Of a stretch of 64,000 bases of DNA, positions 35,601-42,475 are shown one piece after another. The notes beneath the pieces are model-generated. The model was not told the DNA's origin and made no database searches. It saw only the letters and a program-made list of their open reading frames with translations. Source of the DNA: Tautonia sociabilis (GTDB taxonomy: Bacteria; Planctomycetota; Planctomycetia; Isosphaerales; Isosphaeraceae); NCBI RefSeq assembly GCF_003977685.1, contig NZ_RYZH01000022.1:1-64000 (forward strand), read 5' to 3'. Every line of letters begins with the position of its first letter. Within the stretch, counting starts at the first letter, position 1. The translations under genes were made by a program, and so were the position numbers.

Positions 35601-36591
35601 CATCTTCCAGGTCGTCTGGCTCCCCGACGACCGCCGCGAGGAGTATCTCCGTCGCATTGCCGACCTGGCAATCGAGCGCGGCATCAAGTCCCGGCCTCCC
35701 ATCATCTTCGAGGGGAATGTCGCCCCCGATGTCGCTCAGAACGAACCCCTCGCCGACCTTCTCTCGGCCGACTCCTATCCCGACCCGCTGCCGAAGGCGT
35801 CGTCCGCCTGGCTCGGCGAGCCGGTGGCGATCAAGGCGCCGACGGCGATGCTCTTCCGGAGGCAGGCCGGCTCGCACCTGCTCATCGTCGGTCAGAACGA
35901 AGAGGCGGCCCGAGGCCTGATGGCGACCTCGATCCTCAGCCTCGCCGCCCATCGGCCCGACGCCCGCATCCTCCTCCTCGACGGCACCCCGGCCGACGAC
36001 CCAAGCTCGGGCTACCTGGCCGAGATCCTCAACGCCCTTCCCCACGACGCGAAGGCGATCACCTGGGGACAAGTCGAGTCCATCGTGGCCGAGGTCGCCG
36101 CCGAGGTGGATCGCCGACGAGACGAGGGGATCACCGACGCTCCCCCTCTCTACCTGATGATCCACGACCTCCAGCGCTTCCGGCAGCTTCGGAAGGCCGA
36201 GGACGACTTCTCCTTCTCGACCCCCGCTCCCGACGAGCCCGCGAAGCCTTCCGAGCTGCTCGGCACGATCTTGAGGGACGGACCAATCCACGGAGTCCAT
36301 CTGATCGTCTGGGGAGACACGCTGAACAACCTGAATCGGACATTCGACCGCTCCTCGCTCCGAGAGCTGGAGCACCGTGTCCTCTTCCAGATGTCCTCCG
36401 GTGACTCCTCCACCCTGATCGACTCTCCGCTGGCCAACCGACTCGGCATGCGGCGCGCTCTGTTGGTGAGTGAGGAAGCCGGGTTGATGGAGAAGTTCCG
36501 GCCCTACGGTCCCCCCCCGATCGACTGGGTCCACCAGGTCGCTGGTCGGCTCAAGAGGCGCTCCCGGCCCCGGAGCGATCCGTCGGCATAA
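32665..36591 (+). CDS. Large coiled-coil FtsK/SpoIIIE-type ATPase with three ATPase-like modules
   Basis: This 1308-residue protein has, in order: a long charged coiled coil (about 15-175), two membrane helices (about 222-242 and 247-268), a second coiled coil (about 285-430), and three ATPase-like modules. The first (about 490-700) lacks a Walker A. The second (about 740-1000) has GKTGSGKST at 770-778, Walker B RILLIVDEF at 871-880, and FtsK-family segments LYLIDFKKGVEF and VHLGSQTLAG. The third (about 1050-1290) has a degraded P-loop region (LLIVGQNEEAARG). FtsK/SpoIIIE motors move DNA; EccC/EssC relatives with several modules secrete proteins. The arrangement here fits neither exactly. No ESX-type substrate or other secretion gene is adjacent. 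It could translocate DNA or protein at the membrane. Confidence 0.85.
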   Translation: MSEQQEHTRGPVDRQVEALKMLARLVAERTEAEARIELDRSQRVEAADRAYQQETKANEATYKADRSSLERRAREEPEAARTAFEAARQRAEAALRVARADAERRLRDDVEEIKKAQADQRWEIGTICEAGLNDSRSRLEKAQATLSQVDSRLRAIRQEIEEYLRTHRLGKADDVRGDLSSGSGSPDQPPSAESASRALDEAEERLDDLRRLSLPRLFRGARPVAIVVLPAALGAVAGGILRGWTVAAPVGGVVGATLGLIAAIWLLATARVQVRRALDPLQEAIASAASQAGHARQHEVSFQRRREEELLRKRDREQAAVDDRARAALADARGRHDAAVAAAVEAHLTAISEAERRRDEILRSIAEEVERRTPEIRSRFEAERDRLSAEHTRVITDADSRAAADFAELAKRWRSGLTSVGEAIAQVATEMGHRFPSFEAAARDGTPMPSEVPPALRFGRLRIDLDMFPRGRPADPALMEGLPDRFEAPAIVRCPEGCSMLFKADAEGRAAALSAMQAVMLRILTGFPPGKARFTMIDPVGLGQTFAAFMHLADVDEQLVSSRVWTETQHIEQRLQDLTEHMENVIQKYLRNEYRSITEYNAKAGEVAEPFRFLIVADFPVRFNEAAARRLLSIAQSGPRCGVHVIVSVDTRQELPQGIDLKDLERHCAVFRWREGRFRWDDPDQGGFPMQLDEPPPPDLFSQVVRAIGRKAEGASRVEVPFDFLAPKPDAYWRSDSASGVAIPLGRAGATKVQQLRLGAGTAQHVLIAGKTGSGKSTLLHALITSAALSYAPDQLELYLIDFKKGVEFKAYATHRLPHARVIAVESEREFGLSVLQRLDEELKVRGDLFREVGAQDLASFRSSRPDRPMPRILLIVDEFQEFFVEDDKLAQEAALLLDRLVRQGRAFGIHVHLGSQTLAGAYTLARATIGQMAVRIALQCSEADASLILSDDNTAARLLSRPGEAIYNDANGRLEGNSIFQVVWLPDDRREEYLRRIADLAIERGIKSRPPIIFEGNVAPDVAQNEPLADLLSADSYPDPLPKASSAWLGEPVAIKAPTAMLFRRQAGSHLLIVGQNEEAARGLMATSILSLAAHRPDARILLLDGTPADDPSSGYLAEILNALPHDAKAITWGQVESIVAEVAAEVDRRRDEGITDAPPLYLMIHDLQRFRQLRKAEDDFSFSTPAPDEPAKPSELLGTILRDGPIHGVHLIVWGDTLNNLNRTFDRSSLRELEHRVLFQMSSGDSSTLIDSPLANRLGMRRALLVSEEAGLMEKFRPYGPPPIDWVHQVAGRLKRRSRPRSDPSA

Positions 36592-36744
36592 GTCGAGTTT
36601 CTGAAGAGCGCGATGCGGACGCCTCGCATGATCCGGAGGAGATCGCTTCCTCTTCCCGGCGTCGGGCGCTGGTGGCATTGGCCCTGATCGTGCCCGCTCA
36701 GGGGCTCGGGGTGGGTGCGATGCGCTTCGCCTTCCCCCGGCCCG

Positions 36745-37182
36745 ATGAGCAAGGCGCCGGGCGCACTCAGCCGGCTCTGGATGTTCGGCTTCCCGATCCT
36801 CTGGACCCTTCGCGTGGAGCGCCGCTCGGCCCTCGTCGGGCTAACCCGGTCCGGGATGATGGAGGGGATCGGCTCCGGTCTGCTGATGCTTGCCGTCATC
36901 CGCGGGACCTCCGCGCTGGTCCGCGACCGCATCGACCTACTCGCTCTCCGGGACCGGGCCCATGCGCTCGGTTTCGACCGCCCGGTTCCCTTCGCATTGA
37001 TCTTCTCTTCTATCATCCTCGATCCTCGTCAATTCGCTTCTGTTGGCTCCCGGGGCCTCCGGGACGCGAGGGAACACCGGCACGCTCGACTGTGGAGGCG
37101 AGCGGTCGCTCGGATCGGCCGGATCGTCCCAGTCCTCCCATTCCCGACCATTACGACCGGAGCGGTTTCCGCCCGGGCTTGA
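36745..37182 (+). CDS. Possible small membrane-associated protein (doubtful)
   Basis: This 145-residue frame is preferred to two longer overlapping ones because its third codon positions are mostly G or C and it has a plausible hydrophobic segment (RLWMFGFPILWTL) plus MEGIGSGLLMLAVIRGTSAL. The C-terminal third (HRHARLWRRAVARIGRIVPV) is basic and less protein-like. No ribosome-binding site is seen and no family was recognised. It lies in a 763-base interval between the FtsK-like gene and the ACP gene. The rest of that interval (36592-36744 and 37183-37354) shows no gene; a small hairpin with arms ATCGAC/GTCGAT occurs near 37208. It may be a decayed gene. Confidence 0.3.
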   Translation: MSKAPGALSRLWMFGFPILWTLRVERRSALVGLTRSGMMEGIGSGLLMLAVIRGTSALVRDRIDLLALRDRAHALGFDRPVPFALIFSSIILDPRQFASVGSRGLRDAREHRHARLWRRAVARIGRIVPVLPFPTITTGAVSARA

Positions 37183-37354
37183 CGAGGAGCATCGTTCAAG
37201 AGGGGGATCGACACGGGTCGATAGCAATGAGAGGGCCTACCGGTGCGGGTCGTCGATCACCCTCGGAAGGCTCGGGAAGCGGTGCCGGGCGAGGGCCGTC
37301 TTGAGGCGCTTGCACACCGGCCCCGATCGACTGCCGAAGCGCCGGGGGGGACCC

Positions 37355-37618
37355 GTGAGCGATCCGGAACTGTTACGCACCGTGGCCGACGCCGTCCGGG
37401 CCTGCAACGAATCCATCGACGATGCCACACCCATCGAGATTCAGTCTCGACTGGTGGAGGATCTCGGCCTCGATTCACTCGACCTGGTGGCAGTGCTGAT
37501 GCGGCTCCAGGACGAGCACGGCATCGAGCTCGACCTGGACGTCGTGCCCGAGTTCCGTGTCGTCTCGGACCTGATGGACGAGCTCCGCCGCCGGCTCCGC
37601 TCGCGACCCGCGGCGTGA
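37355..37618 (+). CDS. Acyl carrier protein
   Basis: This 87-residue acidic helical protein has the phosphopantetheine attachment motif LGLDSLDLV, with S41 as the expected modified serine, followed by LMRLQDEHGIELDLDVVPEF as in ACPs. It would carry acyl intermediates as thioesters. The start is GTG at 37355, preceded by a GGGGGGG-rich stretch; the frame is open upstream but that part is not ACP-like. The next gene, 97 bases on, contains a FabH-like ketoacyl synthase, the natural partner for an ACP, so this is likely a dedicated ACP rather than the housekeeping AcpP, which normally sits by fabF/fabG. Confidence 0.85.
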   Translation: MSDPELLRTVADAVRACNESIDDATPIEIQSRLVEDLGLDSLDLVAVLMRLQDEHGIELDLDVVPEFRVVSDLMDELRRRLRSRPAA

Positions 37619-37715
37619 TTGGCTGGTTGTGGGGTCCGCTTGGATCGAGGAGGGAGGCCATCCCCCGGACGGCTGAGGCCCAGCCTCCCCGAAGGAACCG
37701 GCCCAGGGACGGGAC

Positions 37716-40700
37716 ATGAGTCAGAAGGACCATCGCCGGGGGTCGCCCCGGGTCGCCCATCGTCGGTACACCGATCGCCTCGTCCCCGTCGATCCGGCCG
37801 AATGGCTGGACGTCTATCGGGCCATGGCCGCCGCGAGGCGCGTCGACCTCGCCGAGGCCGACCTGATCGCCCGAGGGCTGGCGTTCTTCTCTTGCCCCTG
37901 CTCGGGCCACGAGGCGATGGCCGTCCTGGCTCGATTGCTGACGCCGGACGACTGGCTCCACCTCCACTACCGCGACAAGGCCCTGGTGCTTGCTCGGGGC
38001 CTTCCTGTGGCCTCGCTCCTGCACAACATCGTCGCCAGTGCCGAGTCTCCGTCGGCCGGACGACAAATGACCCCCTTCCTGGGCGATCCCGCCCTGAAGC
38101 TGCTCTGTCAGAATGTGCCGGTGGGGAATCACGCCCCGCAGGCCGTCGGGGTGGCTGAGGCGGTCGTCCGCCGGCCTGGCCGGCCGATTGTCCTCTGCTC
38201 GATGGGGGACGGCGCCTCGCAGGAGGGGGAGGCGCTCGAAGCGGTCGCCGAGGCCGTCCGACAATCGCTGCCGGTCCTCTTCGTGATCGAAGACAACGGG
38301 CTCTCGATCTCAACCCGCACGACCGGCCGAACGTTCTACTCGTTGCCGGAGGTGTATCCGACGCCGGATCTCGTCTTCGGGCTGCCGATCCATCGCCTCG
38401 ATGGCCGGGATCCGGTCGCCTTGCATGCCGGATTGGCGCCGATCGTGGAGATGATGCGGGAGGATCGCCTCCCCGCGCTCGTCGTCGTTTCGATGGACCG
38501 GCTGACGAGCCATACCAACGCCGACGACGACCGTGTCTATCGCCCCGCCGAGGAGGTCGATCGGGCCCGTCGTCTCGGCGATCCGCTTCACAACCTGAGA
38601 CAGCATCTGATCTCCTCGGGCTTGTCTCCCGAGGAGTTGGACCGGATCGAGCACGAGGTCGACGACGAGGTGCGGCTCGCCGTCGATGCCGCCCTGCGGG
38701 CCCCCGATCCCTCCCCGGTTTTCGAGGCGAAGGCTCCCCTGCCCCCCCTCCTGGTCCAGGCTCCGGCCGAGCCCGACGAACCGGAGAACGGTCGCCGGTG
38801 GACGATGCTGGAGGCGATCCGAGAGGTCCTCCGCCATCGCCTGGAGACGGATCCGCGCGTGACTCTCTGCGGGCAGGACATCGAAGACCCCAAGGGGGAC
38901 GTTTTCGGCGTGACCCGGGGGCTGAGCAGCGCCTTCCCCGGCCGGGTGCGGAACGCGCCGCTGGCCGAGGCGACGATCGTTGGTGGGGCGATCGGCCGGG
39001 CGATGCTCGGCGAGCGTCCCGTGGCGTTCCTCCAGTTCGCCGACTTCTTGCCGGTGGCCTTCAATCAGATTCACTCCGAGCTGGGCAGCCTCTGGTGGCG
39101 GAGCGCCGGGACATTCTCCTGCCCGGTGATTCTGCTGGTCGCCTGCGGCGGATACCGGCCGGGGCTGGGTCCGTTCCACGCGCAGACGATGGAGTCGATC
39201 GCGGCCCATGTCCCGGGGGTGGACGTGTTCATGCCGTCCACCGCCGGTGATGCCGCCGGGTTGCTGAACGCGGCGTTCGAGTCGGGACGGCCGACGATCT
39301 TCTTTTACCCGAAGATCGCGCTGAACGACCGCGACCGGGCCACCTCGGCCGATGTGACCGCCCGTCTTCTGCCTGTCGGCCGGGCTCGGTTCGCCCGCAG
39401 GGGAGACGATCTGACCCTTGTTTCCTGGGGGGCGACCGTCGCGATCTCGGAGAAGGCTGCCGACGCGATCTCGGAGCAAACCGGCCTGCGCAGCGACGTG
39501 ATCGACCTCCGATCCCTCTCCCCCTGGGACCGGGATGCCGTCCGGGAGTCCTGCCGGCGCACCGGGCGATTGCTCGTGGTCCACGAGGATAATCTGACCT
39601 GTGGCCTTGGCGCCGAGGTCGTCGCCGACGTCGCCGAGGCGGTCGGTTCGGACGTGCGCTGCCGTCGGGTGGCCCGGCCCGACACGTACATCCCCTGCAA
39701 TTTCTCGGCGCAACTGGAAATCCTTCCCTCGTTCCGCCGGACCCTCGCCGTCGCGGCCGAGCTGCTCGGGCTCGACCTCTCCTGGGAGCCCGAATCGGCG
39801 TCGGGAGGCGGACCGGGTACGATCGTTGAGGCTCGGGGGACGAGCCCGGCCGACGAGGCCGTGAGAGTGCTCTCCTGGAAAATCCGCCCCGGCGACCTGG
39901 TCCGGGCCGGGGAGCCGGTGGCTGAACTGGTCGCCGACAAGGCGGTCTTCGAGTTCGCCTCGCCGGTCGACGGTCGCGTCTCGAGGCTCTGCGCCGAGGA
40001 GGGGCAGGAGGTCCGGGTCCGTTCCCCGTTGTTCGAGCTGGATCGGCCGGAGGATCAGCTCGGCCCGAGGCGTCCCCCGACTCGAGAGGAGCACGGCCGA
40101 CCGCTCCTCCGCCGCCGCGTTCCCGGCGTGCTGGCCGCCGGGACGTCGGGGAGGTCGGCCCCGATCACGCTGGCCGTCCCCGGAGTCGCCGTTGGTTCGG
40201 CGGTCGTGACCAATGCCGACCTCACCCCTCGCTTCCCCGGGAGGACGGAGGACGACATCCTCAAGCGGACGGGGATCGCCTCCCGGCGTCGGGTCGGGCC
40301 CGGGGAGTCGGCCCTGACGCTTGCGGTGTCGGCGGCGCGGTCGGCGCTCGACGAGGCCGGGCTGTCCGCCTCGGATCTCGACCTGCTGATTTGCTGCACG
40401 GGGACGCCCGGCCTGGTGACCCCGTCCCTCGCCTGCCGAATTCTGCACCTACTCGGGGATCGGGAGGGTTCGAGCCCAGAGGTGCCGGCCTTCGACCTGT
40501 CGGCGGCCTGCTCGGGCTACCTCTACGGCCTGGCGGCGTCGTATGACTTCGCTCAATCGAAGCCAGATGCCCGCCTCCTGCTCATCACCGCCGAGGCTCT
40601 CTCGCCGCTCGCGGATCCGGACGACTTCGACACCGCCATTCTCTTCGGTGACGCCGCGACGGCCACGCTGATCGCAGGCCCGCTCGCCGACCTCGGCAGC

Positions 40701-41132
40701 GCCTCTTGTCTCGGCCGGCTGCGGAGACCGGTCCTCTCCGCCCGAGGAGAGCCAGGGGAGGTGCTCCGGGTGCCGGCGGAGGGGAGCGGCTCTCTCGCCA
40801 TGGACGGCCGGCGCGTGTATGCCGAGGCGGTGCGCCGCATGATCGCGCTGCTGGAGACGGCTTGCGGAGCGGAGGGTTTCGCTCCTTCGGACCTTGATCT
40901 GATCGTTCCTCACCAAGCGAACGCCCGGATCATCAACGACGTCCGGATGCGTTTGAAGCTTCCTCCCGATCGCGCCTTCCTCCACCTCGGAGAGGTGGGC
41001 AACACGTCCTCGTCGAGCATTCCGCTCGCCCTTGCCGCTCTGGCCGGGAAGGGACCGATGCCGAGACGGGTCGGCCTGACGGCGTTCGGCGGCGGATTCA
41101 CGTTCGGGGCCGCGGTCCTTCGATCGGGGTGA
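37716..41132 (+). CDS. Four-domain fusion: 2-oxoacid dehydrogenase E1-alpha + E1-beta + lipoyl domain + KAS III
   Basis: This is an 1138-residue protein. E1-alpha (about 25-340) has the thiamine-diphosphate motif from G164-D-G to N194 and the loop His H266 (SHTNADDD). E1-beta (about 360-690) has E418 (LAEATIVGGAIG) and H488 (GPFHAQT). A lipoyl/biotinyl domain (about 703-778) has the DKA motif with K742. The FabH-like synthase (about 815-1138) has the Cys-His-Asn triad C932 (SAACSG), H1066 (PHQANA) and N1096 (VGNTSS). E1 decarboxylates a 2-oxo acid and acylates lipoyl; KAS III condenses an acyl primer with malonyl-ACP. No E2 acyltransferase or E3 is nearby. With the ACP upstream, it probably starts a branched or unusual acyl chain. 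All key residues are present, so each part looks active. Confidence 0.88.
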   Translation: MSQKDHRRGSPRVAHRRYTDRLVPVDPAEWLDVYRAMAAARRVDLAEADLIARGLAFFSCPCSGHEAMAVLARLLTPDDWLHLHYRDKALVLARGLPVASLLHNIVASAESPSAGRQMTPFLGDPALKLLCQNVPVGNHAPQAVGVAEAVVRRPGRPIVLCSMGDGASQEGEALEAVAEAVRQSLPVLFVIEDNGLSISTRTTGRTFYSLPEVYPTPDLVFGLPIHRLDGRDPVALHAGLAPIVEMMREDRLPALVVVSMDRLTSHTNADDDRVYRPAEEVDRARRLGDPLHNLRQHLISSGLSPEELDRIEHEVDDEVRLAVDAALRAPDPSPVFEAKAPLPPLLVQAPAEPDEPENGRRWTMLEAIREVLRHRLETDPRVTLCGQDIEDPKGDVFGVTRGLSSAFPGRVRNAPLAEATIVGGAIGRAMLGERPVAFLQFADFLPVAFNQIHSELGSLWWRSAGTFSCPVILLVACGGYRPGLGPFHAQTMESIAAHVPGVDVFMPSTAGDAAGLLNAAFESGRPTIFFYPKIALNDRDRATSADVTARLLPVGRARFARRGDDLTLVSWGATVAISEKAADAISEQTGLRSDVIDLRSLSPWDRDAVRESCRRTGRLLVVHEDNLTCGLGAEVVADVAEAVGSDVRCRRVARPDTYIPCNFSAQLEILPSFRRTLAVAAELLGLDLSWEPESASGGGPGTIVEARGTSPADEAVRVLSWKIRPGDLVRAGEPVAELVADKAVFEFASPVDGRVSRLCAEEGQEVRVRSPLFELDRPEDQLGPRRPPTREEHGRPLLRRRVPGVLAAGTSGRSAPITLAVPGVAVGSAVVTNADLTPRFPGRTEDDILKRTGIASRRRVGPGESALTLAVSAARSALDEAGLSASDLDLLICCTGTPGLVTPSLACRILHLLGDREGSSPEVPAFDLSAACSGYLYGLAASYDFAQSKPDARLLLITAEALSPLADPDDFDTAILFGDAATATLIAGPLADLGSASCLGRLRRPVLSARGEPGEVLRVPAEGSGSLAMDGRRVYAEAVRRMIALLETACGAEGFAPSDLDLIVPHQANARIINDVRMRLKLPPDRAFLHLGEVGNTSSSSIPLALAALAGKGPMPRRVGLTAFGGGFTFGAAVLRSG

Positions 41133-41144
41133 TCGCGGCCGGGG

Positions 41145-42374
41145 TCAGGCCTGAACGAGGTCCCAGTAGAAGTCCATCGTCCACCGGGCGACGCTCTTCC
41201 AGCTGAAGAAGTGCTCCACGCGCTCCCGGCTTCGAGCCCCCATCTCCCGAAGGAGCCCGGGATCCCCAATCAGGCGGTCGATGGCCTGGGCCAGGTCCGC
41301 GGCGAACCGATCAGGGTCCTTCGGCTCGTGGGGGTGGGGATCACCCTCTCCCCGGGGCTCGAAGGGAACGAGCAAGCCGGTTCGCTCGGGGATCACAACC
41401 TCCTTGATCCCTCCCACGCTCGAAGCGACCACTGGCGTTCCGCAGGCCATTGCCTCCAGGTTGATGATCCCGAATGGCTCGTAGACCGACGGGCAGACGA
41501 AGACCGCCGCCTGCGAGTACAGAGCGATGATCTCCGGCTTCGGCAGGACCTTGGGGATCCAGAGGATCGGCGTCTTCGCCTCGGATCGGGCTTTCTCGAC
41601 GTGCTCGGCCATCTCTCGACCGATCTCCTCAGTGTCCGGCGCTCCGGCGCAGAGGACCACCTGGCAGTCGGTGCGGAGGTGCTTGATCGCGTCGACGAGG
41701 TGGATGATCCCCTTCTGCCGGGTGATCCGGCCGACGAAGAGGACGAAAGGGCGGGAGCGGTCGATCCCGTAACGGTCGAGCACCGCCGGCTCAATCGTCG
41801 GCCGATACTGGTCCAGATCGATCCCGTTGTGGATGACCCGGATCTTCTCGAAGGGAACCTTATACAGTTCGTGGACGTCCGCCTTCATTGACTCGGAGAC
41901 GGCGACGACGCCGTCAGCGTTCTGATAGGCGGTGCGTTCGATCCAGGTGCTGGCGTCGTAAGCGGTGCCAAGCTGCTCGCGCTTCCAGGGGCGGTGGGGC
42001 TCCAACGAATGGGTCGTCAGCACGAGCTTCGCCCCAGCCAGTTGCTTGACCAGACACCCGGCCAGGTGGGTGTACCACGTGTGGCAGTGGACGATGTCGA
42101 CGTCCTCGAGCATTCCCGCCATGATCAGGTTCCGGAGCAGCGTCTCCTTGAACTTCTTATGGCGAGGATCCTGGTAGGGGAGCGGGAAGTCCGGCTCGAT
42201 CCCTCGGACGGTGAGGTTCCCCTTCTGAAGATCCTGGTCGCCGAAGCAGAGCACTTGGACGGTATGGAGGCCGGGTTCCACCTCGGTCAGGGCCCGGGTG
42301 AGGTATTCGACATGGACCCCGGCCCCTCCGTAGATGTGTGGCGGGTACTCGTTGGTCAGGATGGCGATTCGCAT
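41145..42374 (-). CDS. GT4 glycosyltransferase, GlgA-like (actinobacterial-type glycogen synthase family)
   Basis: This 409-residue glycosyltransferase of the GT4/GT-B type has the N-terminal RIAILTNEYPPHIYGGAGVH, DIVHCHTWYTHLAG, a mid-protein FVGRITRQKG, and the donor-site EX7E motif in YEPFGIINLEAMACGTPV. The overall pattern matches the TIGR02149-type family (Corynebacterium GlgA/GlgM), which uses ADP- or UDP-glucose to build glycogen or maltose-1-phosphate. The C-terminal third includes a His/Asp-rich insert (GEGDPHPHEPKDPDR). The ATG at 42374 is where similarity starts. It converges on the fused synthase gene with 12 bases between stops. Confidence 0.85.
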   Translation of the reverse strand: MRIAILTNEYPPHIYGGAGVHVEYLTRALTEVEPGLHTVQVLCFGDQDLQKGNLTVRGIEPDFPLPYQDPRHKKFKETLLRNLIMAGMLEDVDIVHCHTWYTHLAGCLVKQLAGAKLVLTTHSLEPHRPWKREQLGTAYDASTWIERTAYQNADGVVAVSESMKADVHELYKVPFEKIRVIHNGIDLDQYRPTIEPAVLDRYGIDRSRPFVLFVGRITRQKGIIHLVDAIKHLRTDCQVVLCAGAPDTEEIGREMAEHVEKARSEAKTPILWIPKVLPKPEIIALYSQAAVFVCPSVYEPFGIINLEAMACGTPVVASSVGGIKEVVIPERTGLLVPFEPRGEGDPHPHEPKDPDRFAADLAQAIDRLIGDPGLLREMGARSRERVEHFFSWKSVARWTMDFYWDLVQA

Positions 42375-42475
42375 GGGACTCCCCTCGACTCCGCACGGCT
42401 GTCTCGCCGCGATCCCCCGACGATACGGCTTCGCCTCGCCGGACGCCATGATCCGATACGGGCCGTCGGCGAGGA

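Noticed and set aside
32665..36591. Call as a type VII secretion EccC/EssC ATPase
   Set aside because: No WXG100 substrate, EccB/D/E or other secretion gene nearby, and the coiled-coil N-terminus differs from EccC.
33907..36678. 923-residue minus-strand frame opposite the FtsK-like gene
   Set aside because: No motif and skewed composition. The plus-strand protein has intact Walker motifs.
38310..40448. 712-residue minus-strand frame opposite the fusion protein
   Set aside because: Antisense shadow of the E1/KAS fusion, which has all catalytic residues.
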